This document shows, piece after piece, positions 1-10,613 of a DNA stretch of 64,000 nucleotides. The notes under the pieces are model-generated. The model saw only the letters and a program-made list of their open reading frames with translations, ran no database searches and had not been told where the DNA came from. The stretch's first letter is position 1. Every line of letters starts with the position of its first letter. This DNA is from Botrytis cinerea B05.10. Lineage: Eukaryota > Ascomycota > Leotiomycetes > Helotiales > Sclerotiniaceae. The stretch spans positions 682,001 to 746,000 of the forward strand of contig NC_037316.1 in NCBI RefSeq assembly GCF_000143535.2. The letters run 5' to 3'. The position numbers were made by a program, and so were the translations under genes.

Positions 1-1326
1 ATTTCCATTTATATCTTAATATCAAACTTTTTATATTTATTTTATTAAATCTATTATATCAAAGAAAATAAGAGTTTTTTAAAACTAATGAAATTATAAA
101 TCGATTTGATTTCATTTTAATTAAATTGAAAGTATTTATAATTTAATCGATTCAAAAATATAAGAACTATATTAATAAAACTTATTTGAATACTCCTTTA
201 TATAAAAAAGATAATAAAATATAAATGAATATAAAAAATATAAAAACCAATTGTTTAATAAAAAAGAGTAATGATAAATGGAATAGCTTTTATAAAGTTT
301 TCAAAATATACAAATATACTTATTTATTACAATTCTTAACTAATTTTAAGATCTTTTCAATATTCTATAATTTATTATTTCAATTACTTTATTATTTATT
401 AAAATTATCAGATCAAAATATTATTAATATTATTGAATTGTATAGAAATCAAAATCGAATTTTTAAAAGGGATAATGAAAAATTTAAAAAGAAATTAAAT
501 AATAGAAATTCGAAGAAATCCTTGATTACTATAATAAGAATGGATTTTATTATCAAATTAAATAGAAATACTATTTAGTATTTTGGTAATTTATTAAAAA
601 TCTTTATAATTAGGAAAATGTAATTATTATCTTTTATTTAATAAATTTAAATAAATTAGATCCGTTTATTTAAGTAGATTTCAAAAAATTGATTACTTTT
701 AATCAATTTGATTCTTTATTAATATTTATATTAAATATAATCCCAAAATAAAACCGAAATAGATTTAAAAAGCTTTATTAATTAATTATTATTTTTAAAA
801 AGATTCACTTTAATTTAATATTAAAAATAAAAATCTTTTAATATTATTTTGTTACCTCAAATTAATTTATATTGTAATTGTAAATCGATTGTTTTGAGTA
901 GAGGGTATTATCATAATGCTAATTATATATTCTATAATTGTCTTTATACCTTGAATACGGATTATTAGTATGCTCTATTTTCTATAAATAGGGCTTTACT
1001 CTTCTATAGCTCTTCTACTCTTATAATACAATATAAGTCTTTACCCGTACCTTGACAAAAACTATAATAATAAAACTTATTTAAATATTTCTTTATATAA
1101 AAAAAGTAATAAATACAAAAAATATAAAAATCAATTATCCAGTAAAATAATAATAAATAAAGTAGCTTTTATAAAACTTTTAAAATCTATAAATATTTTT
1201 ATTTATTTCAATTCCTAATTAATTTTAAAATCTTTTTAATATTCTATAATTCATTGTTTCAATTATATTACAAAAATTGCCTTTAGGGTTATATGAGTCC
1301 ATTTTAATATTTTTTATCTATATAAA
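1..1326. repeat. AT-rich decayed repeat block (RIP-like) with an internal diverged direct repeat
   Basis: This block is overwhelmingly A and T, with G and C rare, unlike the rest of the window. Two segments, about 171-392 and about 1063-1268, are clearly related in the same orientation over roughly 200 bp, with many substitutions and small indels. The spacing of about 890 bp would suit terminal direct repeats of an old element or two copies of a small repeat. In ascomycetes such AT blocks typically arise by repeat-induced point mutation; that mechanism is inferred. The reading frame at 225-578 is Ile/Asn/Lys-rich low complexity and I do not call it a gene. Confidence 0.7.
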
Positions 1327-1351
1327 CCGGGTTCAAATCCCGGCATGGCCC
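1327..1351 (+). pseudogene. 3' remnant of a tRNA gene (T-arm plus acceptor strand)
   Basis: A perfect T-arm is visible: 5-bp stem 1327-1331 / 1339-1343 around the loop TTCAAAT. It is followed by a seven-base acceptor strand (CATGGCC, 1344-1350), a discriminator base, and a T-run at 1354-1358 that resembles a Pol III terminator. No matching 5' acceptor (GGCCATG), D-arm or anticodon arm lies in the AT-rich DNA just upstream, so the 5' two thirds of the tRNA are missing. The amino-acid identity cannot be read because the anticodon is gone. Confidence 0.6.
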
Positions 1352-1917
1352 TTGTTTTTGCAAAGCTCAGTTGTGTTTTGATTAGTGAAGCTTTTGATAT
1401 GGAATATTTTGGTTGGGCATCTAACTTTCGAAGTTTTGCTATCTTCTTGTGTCTTGGTGGGGTACACGTACGAATGACTAATGTTATCTAAATGAGGTTT
1501 GCAAATGTGATCTATGCACATTAGGAAAGAACATCTATCGAATTCCATTTGACCTTCTTCTTCCGTGGTTTTACCTGTAATTCGAATGGTAGAAATCACC
1601 TGTCTGAGTAATCTCTTAACCCGGGAACTGATAAATTCAATAGCGAGTATACGTGGGGAACCGAAACTCTAAGGAGAAGGGTCTTCCCTCAAGGGCCCAA
1701 CGTCAATGTCTTCGGATTTGTGGAGTGATGGGAAAGTTGAACCTATCGAAACGTTTGAAATTTTCTCACTCACATATCTTCATTCCACCTGTCCAAAAAC
1801 ACGTCAAAAAAAAACAATTTTATTTATTGCAGAGTTAACTGGAATTTTTTAACTCATGATGGGTTTGGAAGTTCGAGAGCAGTATTGATCCCAACTCCCA
1901 GCAAAAACAAAAACATT
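1352..1917. other. Intergenic, no gene seen
   Basis: Between the tRNA remnant and tRNA-Ile. Two short frames (1333-1599 minus, 1653-1838 plus) have no recognisable content and are not called. Confidence 0.5.
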
Positions 1918-2019
1918 GATCACTGGCGGTTTCGAACCGCCGACCTTGGCGTGCCAAACCCATCTGAAAGAACAGAATAGATATTAGCACCACGCTCTAA
2001 CCAACTGAGCTAAGCGACC
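1918..2019 (-). tRNA. tRNA-Ile(AAU) with a 29-nt intron
   Basis: Read on the minus strand this folds completely. The acceptor stem GGTCGCT / AGTGATC has two G-U pairs. The D-arm is GCTC/GAGC, the anticodon stem TGGTG/CGCCA, the variable loop AGGTC, and the T-arm GGCGG/CCGCC around TTCGAAA. The anticodon loop reads CTAATA then A, with anticodon AAT at positions 34-36, so isoleucine (A34 is expected to become inosine). Mature length is 73 nt. The remaining 29 nt interrupt the gene between positions 37 and 38, the canonical site for nuclear tRNA introns removed by the tRNA-splicing endonuclease. Confidence 0.95.
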
Positions 2020-3338
2020 TGATTGGTTGTGGGCTGCTGCGTATATAAATTTATAATCCCTTGTCTAACCGGACAGATGCACAAAAGCATTGAGATCTGG
2101 GTATTGGAATGACTACTACCTATATCTCATTGCATTCGATCCATCTTATTGTAGATTGGTTACATGGCATGTAATGTGATATATTTTTGGAGATTTTTCA
2201 TTATGAGGGAACTCGATATAGCATTTTACACTCCCGACTTCACGGTTTCCAAGATCTTTAGCAAATTTGTCCATACATACCTTTCGGGAATGACTCTACA
2301 AGTAATAAGGAGATAGAGAATTACACGGGTGATGAGACACTTCTGGATTGATCTTGCAACATGCAACATTGGAAGAAGACCATTGCTTAGTGATAAACGA
2401 TTTTCGGATTTGAGATGAGGTTGATCACTGAATTCGTGTCAAATTTGTACGTCTATTCAGAACAATAATACCCAGGTAGTACCCCCCCCCCCCCCCCCCC
2501 CCCCGCTTCAGGTATTTTCATAGAATCGAAGTCGAATGAATGCGATTCAGAATGTAGCCGGACTATTTGACAAATCGATAAGTACGACAAGCTAGAGAGT
2601 CTAGATTAGAAGACATGTATGCATGTATTTCTTCTAGTATAACCAATACAAATACGATCTATCACAATCCAAACTCTAAAGTCAATATATGAGTTATTAT
2701 CTAAAAAGGGAACAAGTTTTCACAACAACATCCTGCACATCCATAGATCACCATTAATTCCAAAACCAGGAAAGAAACAAAGTCATTGAAATACAAATCA
2801 GACTCCAACATTGAAGCCTGAATATCTGGGAGTGGCGGTATATACCCACTCAAAGAAATTTAAAGAAGAGAACTCAGTCGTCTACTTGATTAGTTCCGAG
2901 GTTTGGAAAGAGGCAGATGATTGCCACTCTACTTGCTCTGAGCAGAATCTGTTCGAGACCCGATAGATATATAGATCTGAAGGGCACAAGTAACGTAGCA
3001 AATCGAGTAGCCTGATATCGTCATAGGAAGGCGACGCATGTATTCATTGCATTCTACAAAAGTAAGATTTACTTTTAAACATTGACTTGATTAGCATGAA
3101 AATGGACACCAAGATTGAAAACAGTTGCACCTTCTGCAACCAGTAAAATAATTGCATATAGATTGCAATCAACTCATATTAGAAAGACAACTAGCGGATG
3201 TACAGGTATCATATAGACAGGTATCAATTCATAAAAACTGTTGCTCTCAAAACACTCAATAAATGTAACCTTCGCTCCCAAACACCTAGATCTCCCCCAC
3301 CAAAGATAGCCACCAAATCAACGCCCAAGACAAATGTT
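2020..3338. other. Intergenic 1.3 kb, holds a poly-C run
   Basis: No convincing coding sequence on either strand. The short frame at 3198-3470 overlaps the 3' exon of the neighbouring minus-strand gene. The only feature noticed is the homopolymer at 2482-2504. Confidence 0.5.
2482..2504. repeat. Homopolymer run of 23 C
   Basis: An uninterrupted run of 23 cytosines in non-coding DNA. Runs this long are rare and prone to length error in sequencing and to slippage in vivo. Confidence 0.95.
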
Positions 3339-5021
3339 CTATTCGTCACTTTCCTCAACAGGTCCACCCATACTTGCAGGCTTCTCCGTAAGTGCTCTCG
3401 TAATTCGTGCGTAAAATCTGGCAGCTTGTGGTCTTGGAAATTCTATTTCATCAACAAGATAGTCTGGTAACAAATCCAACAAGGGTTTATCTCTGCTTGG
3501 ATCCAATAGTGGCGTATATCGACAATCTGGATCACCGTCTGCCATTTTCTCGCTTTCAACACCTAATTTGAAGTGAAGGGCTAGTTTTAAAGTCAGTATA
3601 GAGGCATCATATTAACAAGACAAAGGGCAACTTACTGCCATTACGACCTGTCTGAATACAATCAAAGACATCTTCTTCGGTTTCTCGTTTGACACCACGT
3701 ATAATCAGTCCGGTTAAATCACTGTATAGATCTTCTTTCAATTGGGCGGCTTGTGCAGCTTGAGCCGCTTCTTGACTTCCAATAATACGCATACCACCAT
3801 TGGCTTTTATAGCACTGCCTGGAACTTTGACATTTGCACTTTCGTATGATGCTGTTATTTTACGATTTGCAGCAAGCTTAGTAGATAATGTCTTGTTTTC
3901 CACTTGCGCTTCTGATAACGACAATTCCAATTGATGGATCTGGGCTTGTAAATTCGTAACTAATGCATCTTGCGATTCAATTGTTTTCTTCAGACTTCGA
4001 GTTTCTTTTGCTAAAGAAGTTTGAGTTGCTAGATTGGCTTTTAAAGAAGCGATGAGCTCATTTGAAACTACTCAAGGTTAGTACTTGACCCAATTGCCTA
4101 ATATCAAACTTTCATACCCTTTGCTTTTTCTTCCGCTGCCTTTTTATATTGATCAAAAGTTTTCTCCGCTTCCTTGACCCCGACGTCTCGAAGATCTTGA
4201 TATTTTACCTCCACATGCTCAAGTTTTTTGGAAAGTTCACCAAGCCTGCGCCTGACAGCTGGCTCATTCCTCTCTGTATCTGAAGCACTGCCAGCTCGGT
4301 GCCGCGAAACTGACATCTGTCGTCGCCGTGAGTCGTTGTGCGAGCGAGATTCTTTCCTTTTCACCTCAGGTATGCTATCTTCTTGCTCTGGTTCTTCGAT
4401 ATCTTCTTCCAATTCCATATCCATTTCTGGTACTTGAGTTTCTTGAATGACTTTTTCAGGCGATTCTTGTTCTGCAACGGGCTCCTCTTGTACCTTTGCT
4501 TTGCCCTTTCTCCCAGGCCTACCCTTTTTGCCCACGGGTGCTACGACTTCTTCTGCGATTTCTGGTTCGGGAACTACTGTTTTAGCAGCTCTACCTCGAG
4601 TCGCAGTTGGTTTCTTCGTAGATTTTGCTTCAACTTCCTCTGGCGCAGTTACCTCAGTATCTAGTTCATCACCCGAAACCACGTCCTCCATAGTAACGTC
4701 TTCTGTCTCATCAATTTGTTCTGCCTCCTTTCCAGCATTCTTCTGTCGATTATTTTTGGCTGTATGAACATTCTTTCTTCCCCTCTTCGCCTGGGGTGAT
4801 GATTCTGGTGTTGGCTTTCCATTGATTCTTCCACTTGTGCGACGCGCCGGAGATTTTATTTTTGTAACTTTTGATGGAGCAGTCTTAGGCCTTCCTCGCA
4901 CTTTCTTCGCAGCTGTATTATCTTTTGATTGTTGTTTCGCCATTGCGCGCTCTACCAAATGATCATCCTCTGAGTCTGATCCTATGAGTCCTGCCAGTGT
5001 TGAGTTTTTGAACTTCGACAT
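3339..5021 (-). CDS. pcs1: Csm1/Pcs1-like chromosome segregation protein (monopolin subunit)
   Basis: Three exons on the minus strand: 5021-4118, 4067-3636 and 3580-3339. Introns have donors GTATGA and GTAAGT with TAG acceptors and phase is kept throughout, giving 525 residues. Residues 1-250 are disordered and charged, with AT-hook-like GRP stretches (RGRPKTAPSK near residue 42). A coiled coil follows through exon 2. The last ~110 residues form the globular Csm1/Pcs1 domain, including DLTGLIIRGVKRE and YTPLLDPSRD...FYARITRAL. In yeasts this family, with Lrs4/Mde4, clamps microtubule-attachment sites and silences rDNA; it acts at kinetochores and in the nucleolus. Family assignment rests on the coiled-coil plus C-terminal domain pattern. 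Start is the first ATG of an open frame, 514 bp from the divergent gene. Confidence 0.85.
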
Positions 5022-5534
5022 TTAATGTAAACAATGCGCTTGAATTGCGACGCGAGGTAATTGAATGGGTAACGCGTTGTTAGCGGTGAGGCCGTATAAT
5101 TGTGAATATCGTCTGAAATTGGCAGAGTTCGATTCCTTGAAATGATTTGATTTGCGACAGCAGAGAACTAAAATGAGTAGATTCAATAAGTGCAAATAGT
5201 GAGGCAACGGGGTAGTTCCATCCGAAATCGAGGGGAAACCTCTTGCCAAAGTAAACAAAGTTAGACGAGTGGCTTCTGTGGCTCATCGGAGTCTTATCCT
5301 TGTAAATCCATGAACAGAGCACGTGTCAAAGCGTTTCAAGTTTTTCAGCCACATTCGACACCGAACAAACGCCACAGCAGAAGCAAACCGCCGCGATCTC
5401 GAGTCAGCTATTCAATTCTTAGACAGACAACTATAAAATCGCGTTTCTGATATACTTTATTCTTTAAACATCCTCCTCGAAGCATTAAAAAGCTGCGATT
5501 AGGTGGCCTATAACGTCTCTGAGCTTTGCGCATC
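5022..5534. promoter_or_regulatory. Divergent promoter region between the Pcs1-like and Msp1-like genes
   Basis: 513 bp separate two divergent start codons and must contain both promoters. I see no defined TATA box or operator. Short frames here (5022-5322, 5408-5752 minus) are not supported. Confidence 0.5.
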
Positions 5535-6954
5535 ATGATGGGGGATGGTAACAGCAGGAAGTATGGCCTCTTACAAGATCTATTATTGATCGTTGTTTCT
5601 GTGAGTATGCCAGGAGGATCTTCACAATTTGCTCTACAACGACTAATGTGACTGATATTGACAGACTGCCTCTTTTTACTACGTCGCAAAGAGTTTAATA
5701 CCGGCTCTACCCTTCCAGAACGATGCTGAGAAAGAACAACACGAAGAAGCAAGGTTAAAAGCCGCGGCGAACCTCCGAAGATTAAACAGAAGGGGTAGTG
5801 ATGATGATTCAGATTCAGAGGAAACAGTTTCGGGGAGAGGAAAGCCTCGCCGTCCTCGTAAGGAGGACTTGATTCTTGATCAATATGAAAATCAGATTGC
5901 CATGGAAGTTGTAGCTCCAGAGGATATTCCTGTCGGTTTTGATGGTTAGTATTCTGTACTAAAAGTAATACTAAGGTGCTAATTTCATACAGATATTGGT
6001 GGCCTGGACGATATTATCGAAGAGTTAAAGGAATCCGTTATATACCCTCTTACAATGCCTCATTTGTACTCGCATTCATCCCCTCTTTTATCTGCACCTT
6101 CTGGTGTACTATTATATGGTCCTCCAGGGTGCGGCAAAACCATGTTGGCAAAGGCTTTGGCGCATGAAAGTGGAGCTTGTTTTATCAATCTACATATCTC
6201 GACTCTTACAGAAAAGTGGTATGGTGATTCGAATAAGCTGGTTCGCGCAGTATTTTCTTTGGCCAGAAAATTGCAACCCAGTATCGTGTTCATCGATGAG
6301 ATAGATGCAGTATTGGGACAAAGACGAAGTGGTGAACATGAAGCCAGTGGTATGGTCAAAGCAGAGTGAGTGAAGTTACGCCAATTTTTCGTAATTCCAG
6401 CTGATGATTTTAGATTCATGACACTCTGGGACGGTCTCACTTCGTCAAATAAGAGTGGATTACCAGCTAGAATTATGATTCTTGGTGCTACAAATAGAAT
6501 TCAAGATATTGATGAGGCAATTCTACGAAGAATGCCCAAGAAATTTCCTGTTTCATTACCCTCGAACTCGCAAAGAAGGCGTATCTTGAATTTGATCCTA
6601 AAAGATACCAAAACCGATCCAAATAACTTCGATATTGAATACCTCACAAGAGTTATGGCTGGCATGTCGGGAAGTGATATTAAGGAGGCATGTAGAGATG
6701 CAGCTATGGTTCCAGTTCGAGAATTCATCAGAGAACAGAGGGAAAGAGGTATGTCCATGAGTGGGGTTGACCATTCGAATGTTCGAGGTGTACGGACAGA
6801 GGATTTCTTCGGTAGAAAGGGGGGCGGACAGATTATCAAGGACAATCATGCACGACAAATAGCTGCAGAAACTTCATCAACAACAAGAGGCACCACGACT
6901 TCTAGTGATGGCTACGAAGATGTTGAAGAGAGCGTTGCTGAATCAATGGACTAA
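5535..6954 (+). CDS. msp1: Msp1/ATAD1-type AAA ATPase of the mitochondrial outer membrane
   Basis: Four exons: 5535-5600, 5665-5944, 5993-6365 and 6414-6954; 419 residues. An N-terminal hydrophobic segment (about residues 11-37, [11 protein letters not shown] then [15 protein letters not shown]) anchors the protein. The AAA core follows: Walker A GPPGCGKT (158-165), Walker B VFIDEID (214-220), and sensor/arginine-finger region [25 protein letters not shown] near 320-340. Msp1 extracts mislocalised tail-anchored proteins and stalled precursors from the outer mitochondrial membrane and hands them to the ER or proteasome. Size and the TM-then-AAA layout match the family. A second ATG lies one codon downstream. 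The C-terminal tail is Ser/Thr/Glu-rich. Confidence 0.93.
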
Positions 6955-7617
6955 CGAATTTATCACGTATATCTGGTCATCTGAGTACAATCGCGTTGTA
7001 ATATACTAGGTATCTATGCACGGCGTTTGGGGGGTTTGTAATGATATAGAAACAAAGAAAGGAAACCTTTTTCCTTTTAATGATTCAATGAAAATACATT
7101 TCGTGATGATCTAAATTACCAAGCAAGCTTCACCAAGTCTTACTTTTACGGACCAACTTCACCTGCCTTTTGAGACACATTGAAATGATACTAAATCTTC
7201 GCCTCGCTCGCTCACCTCCTATTCATCATTATTATTGTTATACCCCTCTCTCTGTGTGAATGCTTACAATCATCCCTATCTTGAGGCGAATTGTGATAGT
7301 GAGCACGTCATTTTTAGCGTCAAACAACCCCACATCTTCAGAGTCAGAGTCCGATTTACGGCGCTACGGAATCTTCCCTACAAAGTTCTATCTGGGGAAC
7401 CAAATTTCTGAGTCTTACAAACAAACAAAATACTTTCTTACATCCTCTCATCGATCATAACCATCTGTTCAAATTATAAGAGTTTGATACATTATACCAG
7501 GCTTCAATCCCAAGTGCAAGTTTAATTCATCATCTTTCACTCTCTCGAATCATTGCTGCTTCAATTGGAATTTCCCCGCTTCTGCAATCTCACACGACCT
7601 TGAACCACAATTCCAAT
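6955..7617. promoter_or_regulatory. Intergenic, promoter and 5' UTR of the cystathionine beta-lyase gene
   Basis: 663 bp. The last ~400 bp are pyrimidine-rich, as in many fungal promoters and leaders. An ATG frame at 7260-7460 could be an upstream ORF if it lies in the transcript, but nothing in the sequence shows that. Confidence 0.4.
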
Positions 7618-9046
7618 ATGTCTTCACCATCAGGCTCCTCACAAGCATCGGGAGCTGGCAAAGCTAATGGTGCCCTCAACAAAGCATTCCCGCACATTGA
7701 CCTTGATGGTCACAACCTTCCTCCCTCGCCTGCACCTTCCAGTCCTCACAATGGCAGAAGATATGCCTTGGCCACCGAATTAGTCTATACCGAGACTAAG
7801 GATCAATATGGAGCTTCAAGTATGCCAATATATCAATCTGCCACATTCAAACAGAATTTGGCTGGTGGTGGATCAGAATACGATTATACACGTTCCGGAA
7901 ATCCTACAAGAACACATCTGGAACGACATCTCGCGAAGATTATGAACGCCAATCGCGCCCTCGTCGTCGGTTCTGGCATGGGAGCATTAGATGTTATTAC
8001 AAGAGTTTTACGACCTGGAGATGAAGTTATTACAGGAGACGATCTGTACGGAGGTACCAACCGATTGTTGACATACTTGGCTGCGAATACTGGCATAATT
8101 GTACACCATGTTGATACGACTACTCCCGATAAAGTCAAAGCAGTTCTGGGTCCTAAAACAGCTATGGTTTTGCTCGAGACACCAACCAATCCTTTGATAA
8201 AGATTGTCGATATTGCGACAATCGCAAGGACAGCACACGAGTTGAATGAGAAAGCCTTAGTTGTCGTCGACAATACTATGCTTTCTCCTATGCTATGCAA
8301 CCCCTTGGATCTCGGCGCAGATATAGTCTATGAGTCAGGCACAAAATATCTCTCTGGGCATCACGATATCATGGCTGGTGTTCTAGCTTTCAATGACCCC
8401 GCCATTGGAGATAAAATGTACTTCACAATTAATTCTACTGGTTGCGGGCTCTCGCCAAACGATTCATTCTTACTTATGAGGGGAATAAAGACTTTGGCAA
8501 TCCGCATGGAACGACAACAGACAAACGCACAAGCAATTGCTGAATTCCTTGAAACACATGGTTTCCGTGTAAGGTACCCTGGTTTGAAATCCCATCCTCA
8601 ATATGATCTTCACTGGTCTATGGCTCGTGGAGCTGGAGCTGTATTGTCTTTTGAAACAGGCGATGTTGCTCTCTCTGAGAGAATTGTTGAAGCAGCAAAG
8701 TTATGGGGCATTAGTGTCAGTTTTGGCTGTGTCAACAGTCTGATCAGTATGCCATGCCAAATGAGTCATGCCAGTATTGATGCAAAGACGAGAAAGGAAA
8801 GACAGATGCCTGAGGATATCATTAGATTGTGTGTCGGGATTGAGGACGTGAATGATTTAATTGACGATTTGAGCCGTGCTGTAAGTACCCATTGAAAATG
8901 GTCCACGTGATAATGCTAACTCTACCCAGCTCGTTCAAGCAGGTGCTGTGAAGGTAACTCTTGATGGATTCCATGCTATAGACGCAGCTCAAGCTATTGC
9001 TGAGGTGCCAATAGCTGAATCGGATGCAGCAGCAGCTCCATTGTAA
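7618..9046 (+). CDS. STR3: Cystathionine beta-lyase (PLP-dependent Cys/Met metabolism enzyme)
   Basis: Two exons, 7618-8880 and 8930-9046 (intron GTAAGT...CCCAG), 459 residues. The fold-type I Cys/Met PLP family is clear: YDYTRSGNPTRTHLE near 80-95, the PLP-loop GSGMGALD, ETPTNPL, VVVDNTMLSP, and the Schiff-base lysine in ESGTKYLSGH. The C-terminal GAVLSFETGD and SLISMPCQMSHASI stretches resemble fungal cystathionine beta-lyases rather than gamma-lyases. The enzyme cleaves cystathionine to homocysteine, pyruvate and ammonia in methionine synthesis. Start is the ATG after CCAAT; the frame opens slightly upstream only through a TTG. The C-terminus (AAPL) is not a peroxisomal PTS1. Confidence 0.92.
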
Positions 9047-9538
9047 CGAATGATTTAATGTACATTGCCGAGGCGTTCACGGTGTTGTTGGATGATTTTG
9101 ATACTCAATTAGCAAATGTTTTGAGCTTGCCAAAATGAAAAGGAGCTAGATATTTAGATATACCACCATAAATGATGAATAATTGATCAATCAGATCAGT
9201 GTCTCGTGACTTCGAGACAAGCGCCTCAAGCTTCAATAAAAAGCAGTTGGTGGTTCACCAAGCACCATACATGGTCTGATATCGGGACTTTACCGTGATG
9301 CAAGGTGGAGGTGGCTCATTGTGTATCAATACGCCACAAATCATAATTTCCCAGCTGGAATGTTTCCGACCTTTCAGCAATTGATTTCTATTTAACATCT
9401 CACATCCACATGTTCATATTGAGTTTGCCTTTGTTTATCAAGGAAAGTCTGGTGTTGAAGTCGAGGACTCAATGTTGTTCGTATTCACCTACGAAGAGCA
9501 CCCTCTTCAACGTCATATTGCTTGTATGTACGACTATC
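9047..9538. promoter_or_regulatory. Intergenic, promoter of the next gene
   Basis: 492 bp with no gene seen. The start codon of the next gene follows a short TATTTAA-like stretch near 9390. Confidence 0.35.
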
Positions 9539-10613
9539 ATGGCCAAATTAGGCTTTTTGGCTGTGCTTCTACATATCATCCAGGTTAATGCAATTTCTTG
9601 GCAAGCAGCTCCTTCAACATCGATCTCAAGTCAGACTACGTCTTGGCTACCGATTCAAACACCAAAGCCGTCTTTGATTACAGCGTCGTCTCCCAGCGCC
9701 AATCATACTTACGAGTCATCAAATGTTTGTGGATGGGTAGATCATAATCCTGGTTTGTATTGAACACTCGTCAGCCTTCTGCAATGGTATTAATCAAAGT
9801 CAGACAATTCGTATACATGTGGGGGTGCCGCAACATGCTTTTGGAACTCTTCTCTCAAGTTAGTGGGATGTGGACATGCAACCTCGATGAATTATTTCAC
9901 CTCTTGCATTCCCTACAAGTCACTTAGTTATTGTGATAGCTCTTGCTTTGCGAATCCGAGTATTGTTCGTTGGTATGTTTTACCATAATTCCGTTCGGAT
10001 CTATTCTAATACTTTGTAAAGTGGCTCCGATATTCCCTATTGTGCAACTCCTCGTGTCGGGCCCGAAGGAAATTACTCAATCCTAGCATGTCAAGGACAT
10101 AAACCATATGGAAGGTCCGATATAAATTTGGTGTACAAAGGACAAACAACAGTCGGTCATCTTCCTAGATATCTTGGTGCAGACGGTATCGTCACATATG
10201 CTACGCATACACCGAGAATGCCATCATTAACTGCACCAAGCACCGGGAATCGTTCATCCTTTGGACTTGAAGGCGCACCAGTACAACTCTCAAGCACATT
10301 CTCTCAAAAGCCAACATCAATTTGTCATTCTAGACCCTATCATAATGGAATCAGTGATATGAGCGCCGTCCCTGAAGCAGCTATTGTGGCAGGAACTATT
10401 GTAGGGAGTTTGGTGGTTATATGTGCAGTAGCTGGCTTAATTTTGTTTCTTGTTTTTAGATATAGGAGACGGATACCGACTGCTAATATGCAGGCGGATC
10501 TTGATATGATGCCGCTGGAAGAATTGGTGGGGAGAAAAACTAGTAATGGCCGGTTGTGCGGGTCGGCGCCTCGTGGATCGAGACCATCACGGAAGTTCCA
10601 GTTGATGGATTGA
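9539..10613 (+). CDS. Secreted Cys-containing single-pass membrane protein, function unknown
   Basis: Three exons, 9539-9752, 9804-9972 and 10022-10613, all phase-consistent; 324 residues. The N-terminus (MAKLGFLAVLLHIIQVNA) is a typical signal peptide. A Ser/Thr/Pro linker follows, then a Cys-containing ectodomain: CGW, TCGGAATC, GCGH, SC, CDSSC, RCGSDIPYC and CQG, at least ten cysteines in about 100 residues. A transmembrane helix (AAIVAGTIVGSLVVICAVAG region, about 245-270) is followed by the basic stop-transfer FRYRRR and a short cytoplasmic tail. This layout is common among fungal plasma-membrane or wall-sensing proteins, but the ectodomain is not a WSC or CFEM domain I can recognise. 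No function is assigned. Confidence 0.8.

Noticed and set aside
225..578. 117-codon frame in the AT-rich block
   Set aside because: Asn/Ile/Lys/Leu low complexity expected from base composition; lies in a decayed repeat copy.
1333..1838. Two short frames beside the tRNA genes
   Set aside because: No recognisable domain, no splice context, overlap the tRNA remnant.
7260..7460. 66-codon frame upstream of cystathionine beta-lyase
   Set aside because: Could be an upstream ORF, but the transcript start is unknown and the peptide shows no conservation signal I can judge.
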